Origin: Polytrichum commune
Lineage: Eukaryota > Streptophyta > Polytrichopsida > Polytrichales > Polytrichaceae
Direction: 5' to 3'
Length of the DNA stretch: 64,000 bases
NCBI GenBank assembly: GCA_950295325.1
Contig: OX485805.1
Location: forward strand, 51,856,758 to 51,920,757
Part shown: in pieces, positions 45,989-58,220 of the stretch
Layout of the letters: each line of letters opens with the position of its first letter
Numbering within the stretch: the stretch's first letter is position 1
Notes under the pieces: generated by a model
Told to the model about the DNA's origin: nothing
Databases searched by the model: none
The model's input: only the letters and a program-made list of their open reading frames with translations
Program-made: the position numbers and the translations under genes

Positions 45989-47454
45989 AGCTACGAGTTT
46001 ACTGCTGTCGCTAGCTCGATAGTAATGCTCGCTGCGATGCAGGAAAGCCTCACCGCACTCTGGAGTCTGAGAGATTGAAAGAGATTAGAAAGATCACAAG
46101 TGGTCAGAACCCCTTCTTTGAAGTAAAGAACAGCAGTTTACGTATGTGGATTTATCAAAAGATGACGATTTAACAATGACACGGATTTATAGACACACTT
46201 CTGCCATGAGCATTGCATGGACGAAGGTGTTTTGAGAGAGACATCCACAGTATTTTGCACACAAGTAATCTCTTGCCTCAATTTGACCTGAGCAGGGACA
46301 TGAGTGACGGGCTGATATGCACAAGAGAGTAGAAGTGAGCGGGAAATTAAGTGAACTACGGGAGATCAAGAGCTGATCAGCCGACAAGCATCTGCGTGGG
46401 AAGGGGTTTGACCTTGATCGCTACGCTATCCTTTGAGGAGAATATTGTCCATGTCCACATCGAGTGGTAATTCAAACTTGCTAAGACTGTGTGTTGAGTG
46501 CTTAATTATGTTCTGATCTTCGGTAGCCCTTCAGTAATGTAAGCCACATGCCAGAGAAAGTTTGAGTGTCATGAAGATTTTGAAGAGATAAACGGCCAGA
46601 GTTCAGACATGATCCATGAAGACAAATTGGAATGAGAAAAATTAGGCTAGAATGAGGCTAATGCTATGCTTGTTCAAATGCGCTTAAGCCTGTGATTTCT
46701 ATGTCAAGACTTTGGAAGCTTCAGCTGGAGCTCCTGAAACAGGACTTCCTTCGAGGATAGACATGTTTGTACACGGCGGACACGCAATCGGCTCTATATC
46801 AGTATATCAGACAGAAGACCCGAGCCAGGGCATACACTAAGACAACTGCCTGAACACGAGGTGAGTTGCTTCCCTACAAATCACCTAGCTAGGGAGTCGA
46901 TGCCGAACTCCTCAGATGCTACTATACGCCGGACACCCCAGTGATGCCCCCTGCAAATCCGCACAAACCCTGACGTGATTCGTCAAATCAATCGAAGAGT
47001 GTCCAGCAATTGCATGCTCCAAACTCCGGACTCGGTAGGCAGGGACAACAACCAACAATCAGGGGCGCTTAACGATATCATCATAACCACGGACTCGGAT
47101 TTGTGATACAGATCGATCCTAGAAAAAGGAGCAACCAGAAAACCCTGGACGTATTTGTACCGGACCAGATACCTCCGGCAAGGGTTATGGTAACTTAGCC
47201 AAAAAACCTCTCGCCCTTCAACTCCATTTATGTGAGTGGCTTGTATTTATAAACCACCTCTTTCACCGTCAATGATTCAACTAAGGTAGAGGGTGCTAAA
47301 AGCAACACCCCATCCAAAACCATCACCTATAAACGCCTCCCAATTGCCAACACTCTACAACCTTGAACCATATCCGGAGGTGTAGGAGTGTCTGGCCCAC
47401 GGAGTGACGGTTTTAGGTGTCATTAGTAGTGTCACCTCATAGCGGCCTCCACTA
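45989..47454. other. Upstream region of the GT47 gene, no other gene recognised
   Basis: The part next to 45988 should hold the promoter and leader of the minus-strand GT47 gene. The stretch 46400-47450 shows no frame or repeat I can classify. Confidence 0.4.
46185..46191 (-). promoter_or_regulatory. Candidate TATA box of the GT47 gene
   Basis: The minus strand reads TATAAAT within CTATAAATCC, about 200 bp before the ATG. This is a plausible distance for a TATA box plus a leader of about 165 nt. It was chosen by eye only. Confidence 0.35.
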
Positions 47455-47901
47455 GAGTCTACCCTCTATAAATGTTAAACCTCGGGAGTGGATCAAAGTT
47501 AACATTTATAGAGGTGTTAACAGTTAACAATTATAAAATTACTTTTTTGAGCAATATACAAATCTTAACATTTATAAATATAAGCAATTGTGAAGAGTCC
47601 TTGTGAGAGAATACCATTCATAAAATTGCAAACCCAATCAGAATTTTATTCAATATCAAGTTTACAAATCACTTGAGAGAGAGAGAGGAATGTAACTGGA
47701 TGTGTAGTTTTTATCATTCATATTATGGTTGTATTTCATTCGTTAACATTTATAGAGTCAAATTTACAAAGAAGGGAGTACCATTTTGTTAACAGTTAAC
47801 ACGTTTAACATTTATAGTGTGCAATATGTGGGGAGTAGAAGAAAGTTAACATTTAGAGAGGATTAACACTTATAGGTGTAACATTTATAGAGGGTGGACT
47901 G
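47455..47901. mobile_element. Pogo/Emigrant-like MITE with TA duplication
   Basis: The left end is GAGTCTACCCTCTATAAATG and the right end read inward is CAGTCCACCCTCTATAAATG. They are flanked by TA at 47453-47454 and 47902-47903. Pogo-class plant MITEs such as Emigrant and Lemi1 have similar CAGT...ACCTCTATAAAT ends (family knowledge). Internal GTTAACATTTATAG motifs repeat the end sequence in both directions. It is 447 bp with no coding capacity. Confidence 0.75.
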
Positions 47902-47903
47902 TA

Positions 47904-49927
47904 CCTTCATGTAGGGTAGGTAACGGGCTCCACTCTATCTTGGGTTGGTTCAAGGTGGGATTAGGGTGGCTTGTCAATGCCTATTCTAGCCATTCTATTC
48001 ACAACGCCAAGGAGGTCGGCCCACAAAGCACAAAACGGTCATTTCCTGGGATGCAAGGGGGTTGGTTCCCGGGATGCAAGGTGATGGTTTTGCAAGCGAA
48101 CTGGGTGGGATCATGGAGGTAGCCGTGTGGCTTTGCATACCATTACTACTTGGGCTTTGATGTAGTTTGGGTCTAGTACCCAACTATGTTGTGTTGGTTC
48201 TAGGCAATGAAGGTGGCGGTCCTCATCATATGCGACGTTGCCATACACGGGGCCTATGGATTGGTATAAGGAAGCTAGTAGTTTTGACTTTGAATATTCA
48301 TCAAATATTCAATTGAGACTAAAAATATTTTTTCTTTCTTGATACCTATGTTTAGCCCAAAGGCTAATATGAATATATATTTTATATATCAACCACATAA
48401 CCATATGTATGTACAATAGCTTAAAGTGTTGGTTTAAGCACCCTCTACCTTATTGCTTGTCCACATATCCACCTAGCTTATCTACAGTCACAGCGATTAA
48501 GATAGAAACATCTAAAGCGCTTAATGACCACTAGTGGTGCACTAGACTTGGTGCACTACATAGAGTGGTTCTTGTGCAGACTCAAAATGGTTAATTGGAA
48601 AAGTGGTAGTTCGAAAAGGGCGCACTGTTAGATGAGATATAATGATTGGCTAGATAAGTGTTGTTTCACACCACTTGCAATCACTTTTGGGTGCCATTAA
48701 GTTAACCGTTTTGCGTGTCTTTGTATGTGGAGTAGATAATTTTGATGTTTAGATTAGGGAGACTCTATTATATGAGTAGGGGTTTGACTTACTTGCCTCT
48801 TTGAGAAAATATAACTAATAATTAAGAGGAATAAAATTACGAAACAACTTGCATTCCTCATCATTTCTTCTTCTCCATCTCTGCAAAATATTGCACAAAA
48901 TTTCAAGCCACTCGTTCTAGCCGAATCACCTTATGTTCATGGGTTATGGTATTTCTACCTTATATGACACATTTCCGCTTGACCAAACTTTCTAGTGTTG
49001 ATTTACCCCGATATTAGGATAACGATGCTCGTAGTCTGACATTTTTTAGGCTTGATTTGTCATATAACATAGGACCGGTAATGAATGCGTGCATGTGGTG
49101 GGATCCACATGGAGGATCTGTCTTGGGATTGGGGAGTACGTGGTGAATTCATCAATGGGTTAGCTCAAGTTCATTGTTTTAAACCTTGGTTTCAAAGCAG
49201 ACGTTGCATTGTTTAGTCGTTGGGTTTGGGTGCAAGTTGAAGGGTTTAGGGATTGATGGATCTGCATACTAGAATTCCGAAGTTGTTGACTTTTCTTCTT
49301 GGTTTGAAATTTTTCCTCATACTTGAATCTCACATCTCTTTGTATTGGAAATTTCAATCCTCTCGATTTATACTCCTATATTTGCCCATACCACTCTTCA
49401 ATTTCTTGGCTTTGGAGGTGTCAGTAGTCTTGAGTGGTGGATGCTTGCCATTTATTTTGGTTATAATTTCAACAATTTTGGTGTTGATGACCACATTTGC
49501 ACACAAAACATCTTGTGTGCAATTTGATAAGCATTGACCTCCTCTGCATTTGGTTATGTCACCGGAAGATGTTTACAATATGGATGAGATTAGTTTATTT
49601 TAACGAGCCCAACCAAACAAGACACTTGCGTAAGGAAAAGTTCGTGGGCGCAAAATTCAAAAAGACCGTCTCACTCTTGCTCTTGTTGTAAACACAACAA
49701 GCATTAATAGGTTGGAACATGTGATTATTTTAAAGTCTCTAATGCCCAAGATGCTTTGGAAGGTGGTTGCCAACAAATTATGTGTAGTGGTTTGCAAACC
49801 AAACAGTTGGGATGACATTAGATGTATTTAAGAGTTGGATGTAGACTCATTGTATATTTCAATTATAATAAAGATTTAGGTATTTTTAATTATGGATAAT
49901 TATGGCATTCATTCCCTTAAGCATGTT
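47904..49927. other. Gene-free intergenic sequence
   Basis: No gene, RNA or bounded element was recognised. Open frames are short and unlike known families. Confidence 0.45.
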
Positions 49928-49935
49928 GGTAGGGG

Positions 49936-50604
49936 CAGGGTTGTCTATCCCGACGTCATGACGGTGTCGTGCCGTCATGACGGGTCGTGTCGTGACGGAC
50001 CCCTCCGTCACGACACAATAGGGTCCACGTAGGGTCAACCTAGGGGGAAGCTAGTAGGGTGGGTAAAATACTTACCTTCTTGCCAAGGTGGCGTCCTATG
50101 TGGCAGAAAAGGCCGACGTGGATATGCCTAGCGCCAGGTAAACCATTTTGCCATTATGTTTATCATTCTGTTAAAATCAAAGTAGTAAAATATGACTAAG
50201 GAGGGTGTGGGGCGGACGGGGGACGAGGGTGGGGCGGACGGGGTCGGGAACGGAGCGGACGGGGGCGGGAACGGAGCGGATGGGGGAGGGAACGGGGCGG
50301 ACGGGGACGGGAACAAGGTTTTTTTTTTTTTTTTTTTTTGCGGACGGGGGTTGGGAACGGGGGCGGACGGGCACTAGTAATTTTTCCCCCACTTTACCTC
50401 TGCTTTGCTGACATGGCATCACACGTGGACATCTTACATCCTACGTGTCCGAAATGGGGTAATGTAATTACACACAAAATTTGGTAAAATTCAAGTCCGT
50501 CAGGATAAAGACAGCATCCGGCATAATGTCATGACGGATACGTGTCGTGACGGCACGACATTATGCCGAGATTAGCCTCCGTCACGACACAATAGACAAC
50601 CCTG
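49936..50604. mobile_element. hAT-family MITE with perfect 8-bp target duplication
   Basis: The ends are CAGGGTTGTCTAT and its exact complement, flanked by GGTAGGGG at 49928-49935 and 50605-50612. Near both ends lie dense motifs based on GTCATGACGG, GTGTCGTGACGG and CCGTCACGACAC in both orientations, which could form strong hairpins. The centre holds a GC-rich minisatellite. There is no transposase frame, so it is non-autonomous. Confidence 0.9.
50208..50372. repeat. GC-rich minisatellite inside the hAT MITE
   Basis: Degenerate units of about 18 bp around GGGGCGGACGGGG and GGGAACGGAG are repeated about eight times and interrupted at 50318-50339 by a run of about 22 T. The array creates spurious Pro- or Gly-rich open frames on both strands. 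Confidence 0.85.
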
Positions 50605-50612
50605 GGTAGGGG

Positions 50613-53489
50613 TGAATCATTGGGTTTTTCAACCTTGCAGTTGAGCAATATTATTATTTTGTTCTTGCCATCTAATGTTACAATTAATGCCTCAACCCTT
50701 GGATCAAAAAATAATTGCTTCATTCAGTTCAATATAAGAAGAAGCTTTTAAGATGGGTTTTTCCTTAGTTTGATTCATCTACTACTCACCAAGACTTGAG
50801 GAAAATAATACCTTATGTAAGGCAAACTATTATATGGTACGCTCAAGTGTGGAGAGAAATAAATCCCCAAACCATACAAAACATTTGGAGATTGTCCAAG
50901 ATTTTACATACATACTAGAGTGCCAATTTTGGCATGGATGATGAACATAAGAATGAAAGAATGAAAGAATGAAAGCAACAGAAAATGTATTGGCAAGTTG
51001 CATTTCCTCTTTGAATCTTGGAAGTGAAGAAACGTCTATTGAAGAATATATGCAGTTGGCAAGAGAGGAAATTGTTGATGCAGAGCATAACACGGTTGAG
51101 TTGGTGGATTTGGCATAGGGTAGAGAAATCCATTTGGGTTCAGATTTAAATAAATAGCCAATGGAGGGGAATAATGTAGATGACTAGCCAACACCAATAG
51201 TCAAGCTTCCTCAAGCACGTGAGTATGCCCTATTACTATCAAATTTTATAATGGAGCATCCTTTGGAGTTTTCAGTCGTAGATGTGACGAACATGCAATC
51301 TTATGGAACAAGATGTCGTTCTCCAACATCAAACAAAACATCATCAGAAGACAATAAATTGTTACTTTTGTGGTGTGGTATATGGTGAAAACATCATCAT
51401 GGGACTATATTTTTTTTTAACTTCATATTATGTGATGTTGTGAGCAAATTTATGCAATAAAAATATTCTTTCTTACTTATGTATCTTCATTGTGTATACA
51501 AAAAGACATTTTCACCGAAATAGGCCATGTTCTTGGAAACCCTCGATAGTACAACATTTAAGGCCAAAATGTCAAATTATGCAAAATACGACATTCGAAT
51601 AGTAAGTCACTTTTTTGCGTGACCAAATGTGTCACATTAAAGGGGGAGGATAGTATCCGAAAGCTGGATGCACTATAAAACAAACTGGTGGAAACAATAT
51701 TAGAATCTAGGAAGTGAATGTTGGAATCCATAAACAAATAGCATGGACTAATATTTCAAGAGGATGCTTTAGGTTTTTAAGGTAGATGAGGCTAATTTGG
51801 TTAGCTTGTTAGTGTGCATGCGACAAAAAACTTACTACACCAAATATGGTATTTAGTGTCACTTACTATTTGGAATTATGCAACGCTATTTTTCTTACTA
51901 CGGATGTATTTTTTACCAAGTAAAGTTGTTAATGTTCGATAGTGTCCAAACAACCAATTTCAATTTTTGGTAAAACATGAGATATGGAGTATATAGATAT
52001 AGCATTGCATAATTCCAAATAGTAAGTGGCACTAAATATCATATACAATGCAGTGCCAACTACCAACTAGAACAAACAAAGCCAAAGGCTAGAATACAGG
52101 GTGCAATGCAAAGATTTTTGGATAGCTTGCCTTTTCATGTTAGGACCTATAAGTAAACATATGTTCAAACATTTTTTCTTCCTATTCTTGACTTATATAG
52201 CCCACCCACAATTATTGGTGCGGGGCACCAATGGACGGTTTCTACCAGCATTGGAGACTTATTTCGCGACATATTTCTTACATGTGTAGGAGTTGTGTCA
52301 CTTTATTGTCATGCAAAAGGTTCGTGAAGTAATGTTCTATCTTTGATTAGTTTTATAGATCTTCTAGCTAGATCTAGACCTAGATGCTAGTCACCTACTT
52401 CATTAAGTATTAAGGTAGGAGAGAAGCAATTACCACACCCGAAGTGCTACAGCTGGGGCCCTAGTTCAAACACTTTGGGGCCCCCAAGTATAGAACGTGT
52501 GCCCCAAGTATAGAACTGTATGCATGGTACTGTCGAAAAAGCATAATGAAGAATTTACCCTCCGAAGCTTGCAAAACCCAGCTGACAAAAAACCAAAAAA
52601 CAGTAAATGCACACAAAACAAAACTGGACAAGCGACGAGACGAAGGGACGAAAGCCAGGACGAGATGAAGGGAAAAGATGTAAATTCGAGAAAGAGCGCT
52701 CCAAATTAAGACAGTGACGGAATGCGTGCCAGGTTTCACATTGTTCCTGCCTCCGAGACTGTTCCGGACCAAGAATTTGAGGACGTGGCACCGAAATGAA
52801 CATCGGGTGTGGCTTGAACATCGGGTCCGTTTGAGACTTGTCTGAGGTCCTTTCTAGGATACCCCAAGCGTGCCAGTGCCCTCGAACATATCGTAGTATG
52901 AAGGCAGGTTCGACACTTTCATGTCGAATAATTAATTAAATTTTGAAAAATAGGGGTCGGCACTTTCAAAAATAATTATTGAAAATTCGGTTGTTAATAA
53001 CCAACATTGAATTTTAGTAGTGGCTACACGTTTTCATTTGTTTTTTCTCCACAATTGTTTGTTGTCTCCATTTTTGTTCATTTTGACCAGGTACTAGATA
53101 AATTTATTTATTTATCCGGCAATTTTTTGGGGAATTGTTTTTTGTTGTCCCTGCCTTCCTAGTAAGGTATACGAACTCCCACAAACCAAAATACGTAAGT
53201 TCCACGAATACCCGGCGTTTGATGTGGGGGGTGGCATCCGAAACTAGATAGATAGATAGAAACTCCGGTCCCTATTTAAAGGGGCCGGCGTGAATGAAGT
53301 GTCCGTTCGTATTGTCAAATGACCCGATGCCCACCAGACAAGGGGAAATTTGGACAGTACTACTCTCCCCTTCCGGGGATGGACACTATAGTAACCGGAA
53401 AACAAAATGAAGGTAACCCTCCTTAGTTGTGTAGCACGTAGTTGCTTCTATGTTATAGTATAAGTTGTAGTTTGTTGTGTTTGGTGGTC
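50613..53489. other. Gene-free intergenic sequence
   Basis: Apart from the hairpin at 51844-52046, no gene or bounded element was recognised. A (GAAT)n-like stretch lies at 50948-50975 and a GATA tetranucleotide run at about 53245-53260. Confidence 0.4.
51844..52046. repeat. Inverted repeat, MITE-like hairpin
   Basis: The left arm (about 51844-51890, containing CACTTACTATTTGGAATTAT) is mirrored by the right arm (about 51998-52046, containing ATAATTCCAAATAGTAAGTG) with few mismatches. The loop is about 107 bp. It has no coding content and no clear target duplication. Confidence 0.75.
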
Positions 53490-53703
53490 GCCAAGTCATG
53501 TTTCCTTGGTTGGTTGAGGGAGGATGTTTGACTACATGTAGGCGGTCCGGGTTCGACTCCCGTTGAGTCCGTCTGAGCGTTTAGTGTGTTATACATGACT
53601 TGGTGTTGCTAGTGATTTAAAGGCACGAAAATTGTACCAACCAGCCGGCTCCTACCCATCTTCCTGAGCTATTGGTGTTTATATTGTTCAATAAATAAAG
53701 GAC
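53490..53703 (+). mobile_element. tRNA-derived SINE candidate
   Basis: GGTTCGACTCC at 53550-53560 matches the RNA polymerase III B box. TGGTTGAGGGAG at 53511-53522 is a possible A box at suitable distance. The sequence is not a complete cloverleaf. It continues into an unrelated body and a T-rich 3' end near 53700. A perfect 10-bp inverted repeat CCAAGTCATG / CATGACTTGG brackets the tRNA-like part (53491-53500 and 53594-53603). Borders are approximate and no target duplication was found. Confidence 0.4.
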
Positions 53704-56119
53704 TACCTTATGATCCTTTTCTTATTCTTGTTCTTTTATTTGTTTGTTTATTTATTTATTATTCTATTGGTATTGCTTGGTTATTTTCAATACGTCTTTT
53801 ATGTAGAAGGATTGAACTGGCATATTGTATGGCAATGGTGTTTATTTCTTTGAATGTATGGTTTATGGAATTTTGAGGTAGTTTAAATGTTTGTTCAAGT
53901 TGTTTCATTGACGGGGTGTGTGTGGTTCCTCTAGCTCCAGCCGAGATGACTATCATCCGAAACTACGTATAAGAGGGGTACTAATGCCATTGAGGCAAGA
54001 AAACATTTTTTCCAATTGCAACCAGTCACATACCACGATCCTGCGGATCATGTTTAATAATTTGTTTGGTCTTGTCCATTTTCGTCGATGGGCACCTTGG
54101 GTTGGAAATTGACATTCTTGGATTGCTAGTGTTTTTCTTGAACCTTTACATGCAATTGTTGGTATAGAAATTGCCGTTGTGCGGACGGGTTGCAATTTTT
54201 TCCCCATCCAATTGCTTTCTATTTGACGCGGATGATCGATTTGATTTTTGGACAATCCGCCCTGGTGGGAGCCTTGCCCTAAATTCACAGCCCAAGTTGC
54301 TGGACTGGATAATCTCCCCGTGGTGACCCATATGTGGAATCCACGTGGATACCCAATATGCACATCTATGCTACGAGCTTGGAGTCCGAATAGGGGATGG
54401 TGACGTGTAGGCGCCCGGGAGCGCTGGACCGCGGAATCAATACGGAGGCGACGACGCCGCCAACTTCAGGTCCCGGTTCGCAAGTACGCAGCATTGCGCG
54501 CTACTATACACTCCGCACACAGAAGGGAGACGGATCTGACGAGAAAACACACACGCCTGTGCAACAATCTTCAACCAATATATGCAAATCGGGTTGACGA
54601 CCACTGAATGTGTTCAGGGCGCGGATGACAACGCCCGGGCATGGAAACCAGAATCGCTGGCAAGTTCTTCACGCCGTGGGAAGGATGCACCACTGTGCGT
54701 CACGATCCGTTCATGTTCACCGTCGAGACCCTGCGTCAAAATTGTTGTCGTGACCCTGCAGGTGGGTAGCGTGCAATTGGGGTGGATGGGAACACAATAC
54801 CTGCTCCATGGTCGGCAACATAGGCAATTAATCATCGATATGAAACTGGCCTCCGATCGATCTCCCGAATAGAGGTGTGCAACTAAACCCTCTACCCCTA
54901 TATTGTATGCAATTTGGTTTAGGGTTGCATGCAGATGACATTTATGTGGCGTTTTGCATGCCAACATGTATTCGGGTTCCGATGGTGTCATGGCAGGAGA
55001 AATGTCGATGAAGTATGCACCGGTGCACCCCAAAACCCCCTTTCCCATACTGAACTTGTTTGCAATGATGTAGGCACAGAATCCCTGCCCAGCCAGTGGT
55101 GTCCTCTCATTCAGGGAGCCTGTTAGGTTTGAGTAAAGACAATGCGTACCGGGGAGCGAAGATTCTATGAATGTGGGCTCATCATTGTCGAAATTGTCTT
55201 GTAATTGGCAGGAACAACCGGTCCACATGTGGATGTGCGGCACGACCCGACCACGTTATTGATATTAAACACAGGGTCTGCCACTAGTGGAAACACAGGT
55301 ATGATATCAGCCATCATGGCCGTTGTTTGCTATTGGCATGGTAGTTCAGAAGGAGAGAACATGGAGGTGGCACACCAAGTGCACAAATAACAACAGAACC
55401 ACACCCACCTGTTCTGCCCAAAATCGAGGAATCCAATATGGATCCCCAAAAATAATTGGCCACTTCCATTGGGCACAGCAATGTAAGTGCAGGGTGAAAG
55501 CCAAACTGGGATTTGATTTGCAGAATAGACGTGAAACGGTGTGGCCTGGCACGGTTTAATTTGTTTCTCACACAGAGACATTGTTGGTCTAGACCGCACG
55601 TTGGCGAAATGCAGCGGGTCATGGGTTTGCTGCCCAACCCTTCACGCGGCGTTTTTGTTTGGTGGATGTTTTGCCAGGGGTTTTTTCTGTTTGGTGGATG
55701 TTTAGCCAGGGAATGGGTGGAGAGTGTGTTTGGAGAGCTGGGAGTAATGGTCACTTAGCGTATGACATCCACAGATTTTTTGTTTCACGTGGTAGACTGC
55801 CAAGTGTGACCGAACAGTGCGTGCAACGTGATTCTGTAGCACAGGGCACCCAGACTGTGCGTCGTGGAGACATCTTTTCGGGCGCGTAGGCGGACTTCCA
55901 ATTCTGCGGTCATCGGTGAAAGCGGGTGGATGCGTGCTGGAAGGGTGAATGGGAACGCCAACGGCCGCACACGGGCGACTGGGAGGGAACATAATTGGTC
56001 CACACCAAGGAGGGCTTGGCTGGATGTAAAAGCAAGCCAAGTGTGCGTGCCGTTCGTAGCTCACTTGCATTGTGTAGGACGTTGAGTAATGTCATTGGTT
56101 GTTGTTGACGCAGGCAGGG
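53704..56119. other. Flank of the chromovirus, probably older repeat sequence
   Basis: From about 54380 the base composition turns GC-richer than the surrounding intergenic DNA, and the same is true beyond the chromovirus (62129 onward). This suggests that the chromovirus was inserted into one older element. Overlapping open frames on both strands, the longest a 209-codon minus-strand frame ending at 54614, resemble no family known to me. Confidence 0.35.
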
Positions 56120-56474
56120 TGTTAGGGACATAGTTTTGGAACCTTCTAAGGACAAGTTTCTAGAAAGTTCTAAAAACAAGTCTCTAGAACACTCTAGAAT
56201 GAACTTTCTAGAACATTCTAGAACATTCTAGAAACAAACTTCTAGAACCTTCTAAAAACCTCCAATATAAGTTGGTAGAAGCTTACGAGTTGACTCTAGA
56301 AATATATATAAGAGTCGAGGCTGAAGAGTTCTTCAGTCTCGACAACGCACTCCTTAGGACTCTAATCCACATCTCTGGGTGTTGATCGTGTACTCTTCTT
56401 GTTAATCCAAGTTTCCTAGTGGTTCTTGTTTTCTAGTACTTAATCTCTCGTTGCTCATTCTTGTGTCTTTGACA
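56120..56474 (+). repeat. 5' LTR of the chromovirus
   Basis: It begins TGTTAGGGACATAG and ends CTTTGACA. The first 150 bp (U3) is full of TTCTAGAA motifs. A TATA-like ATATATATAAG lies at about 56302-56312, and a hairpin CTGAAGAGTTCTTCAG just after it. Confidence 0.93.
56201..56233 (+). promoter_or_regulatory. Heat-shock element array in the 5' LTR
   Basis: Seven alternating GAA/TTC triplets start at 56201, 56206, 56211, 56216, 56221, 56226 and 56231, an exact 5-bp rhythm (unit GAACATTCTA). Three such units already make a heat-shock-factor site (nGAAnnTTCnnGAAn). The array lies about 70-100 bp before the TATA-like sequence, as expected for a promoter element. Further TTCTAGAA pairs flank it on both sides. 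Confidence 0.8.
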
Positions 56475-56769
56475 GTTTGTCGAGACTGCATTCTCACCGG
56501 TATCATAGCTAGTCATTTCTAAGAGAGCGGATTACCCCACTTTTGAAAGTGTGCTAGTGCTTTAGAGGTTACGGACTACCCTCCTCTAACTGATATTTCT
56601 TCCACCTCAGTATTGAAGTCTTATTCTTCTTGACGAGTGTGGATTACCCCTCTTCTCGGAGTCTTAAGGCGTTTTAGAGGTTGCGGAGTACCCTCCTCTA
56701 AACCAATATTGTTCTCTTGTCAAACCGTTGTTCTCCTGTCGTGGGATAGTCGGAGATCAAGACTTTAGG

Positions 56770-57771
56770 ATGGCTGAAAGTTTAGATTCCAAATTAGATG
56801 GCATCATCAATGCTCTTGCTTCGTTGTCACATAGGACTGCAGATATTGAAGGAATCATGACAGGACTTCACAACGAAGGAGCATCTGTCATAGCGCCTTC
56901 TTGAGTATATCATGCCCAAAATTCTGCACTAGATGAAGCATCTTTACCTTCGAGTCAACAAAACCAAGTAATGCTACAACGGAAGGAACCTCGAGTTAGC
57001 CTTCCTGACAAGTTCAATGGAACGCGTTCTAAGTTTCGAGGTTTCTTAAATCAAATCATATTAATAACAGTTTTGCAGCTTGAACGCTATTCGACGGAAA
57101 AAGCGCGTATTAGGCTTGTTGGAACATTGCTTACAGGGCAAGTTCTGTCATGGTTTGCTTCCTTGTTTGAGAAACGATCGTCAATTTTGAGCAACTTTGA
57201 GACATTCTTGGAGGCATTTACAGAAGCATTTGGTGAACATGACAAGGTCCGATGGACTACAACCAAATTTCGGTCACTACGACAAGGGGCACACTCTGCA
57301 TCAGTCTATGCATCAGATTTCACACAATTGGCGAGTGACATCAATTGGGGTGAATATGCGTTGGTGAGTCAGTTTTATTGGGGTTTGAGGGATGATGTGA
57401 AGGACTTGCTGTTAAGTCTTCCAGATCCGCAAACACTCAACGAAGCCATTAGCCAAGCTATAAAGTGTGACAACCGTCTATTCCAACGTCGCCAAGACCA
57501 ACGTCCAAGACACCAAGCGACTCGTTACAATACAACTATGACGGCAATGATCTTGGATTCACATTTGGAAGCAGAAGACATGCAAATTGATGCGGCACGT
57601 GTCAGAACTCTTACTCCAGAAGAAAAGAAACGACGAATGGAAGAAGGATTATGGTTATATTGCGGAGGAGAAGGTCACAAGGCTATAAACTGCTCCAAGA
57701 AACAGAACCGATGTACTGTTAAGACTAGAAGCACAATGATCCCGGAAAACGACAATGCCCAGCCACAGTAG
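56770..57771 (+). pseudogene. Chromovirus gag remnant
   Basis: The frame opens with MAESLDSKLDG at 56770, has an in-frame TGA at 56902-56904 and then stays open to 57771. It holds the retrotransposon gag core (LVGTLLTGQVLSWFASL, FTQLASDINW). The zinc knuckle near the C-terminus reads WLYCGGEGHKAINC, so the first Cys of the CCHC pattern is replaced by Trp. Gag would form the RNA-packaging particle. Confidence 0.85.
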
Positions 57772-57776
57772 GAACC

Positions 57777-58220
57777 GTGCGGCTGGAAGACCCAACGCCA
57801 CGACAAAAATCGGGTTCCTATTTCTCCGCCCAACGTACTCGTTGTTTTACAATTTCTCTGTCTCTCGGTCCTCAGCAACAAAAAACTTTAGCTTTATTAG
57901 ATTCGGGGGCATCTACTTGTTTTTTAGATGAAAAATTTGTTAAACGCCACAAGATTCGTCTAGTATAAAAATCTAAGCCTATTCACGTAGAGGTGATAGA
58001 TGGACGACCTTTATTATCTGGTAGTGTGACCCATGAATCAGAACCTATAGAAGTGACGTTTAAGGACCATAATAGTTATGTTGTCTTTAATATCATTAGA
58101 ACTCCATCAAGCCCTGTTATTCTTGGTCTTTTCTGGTTAGTAGATCATAATCCGACCATAGATTGGAGGTTACGGAGAATCACATTCCCTGAAAAAACTA
58201 ACCTCGCTAGGAGACCATAA
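57777..58220 (+). pseudogene. Chromovirus aspartic protease remnant
   Basis: In another frame from gag, LALLDSGASTCFLD carries the protease DSGA active site. A TAA at 57966-57968 interrupts the frame, which then continues to 58220 (ILGLFWLVDHNPTIDW, typical of the region between protease and RT). A frameshift separates it from RT. Confidence 0.85.

Noticed and set aside
50128-50422. Pro-rich and Gly-rich frames on opposite strands
   Set aside because: They are produced by the GC-rich minisatellite inside the hAT MITE.
54614-55243. Minus-strand 209-codon open frame
   Set aside because: No domain, odd composition and competing frames on the other strand; probably chance in decayed repeat DNA.
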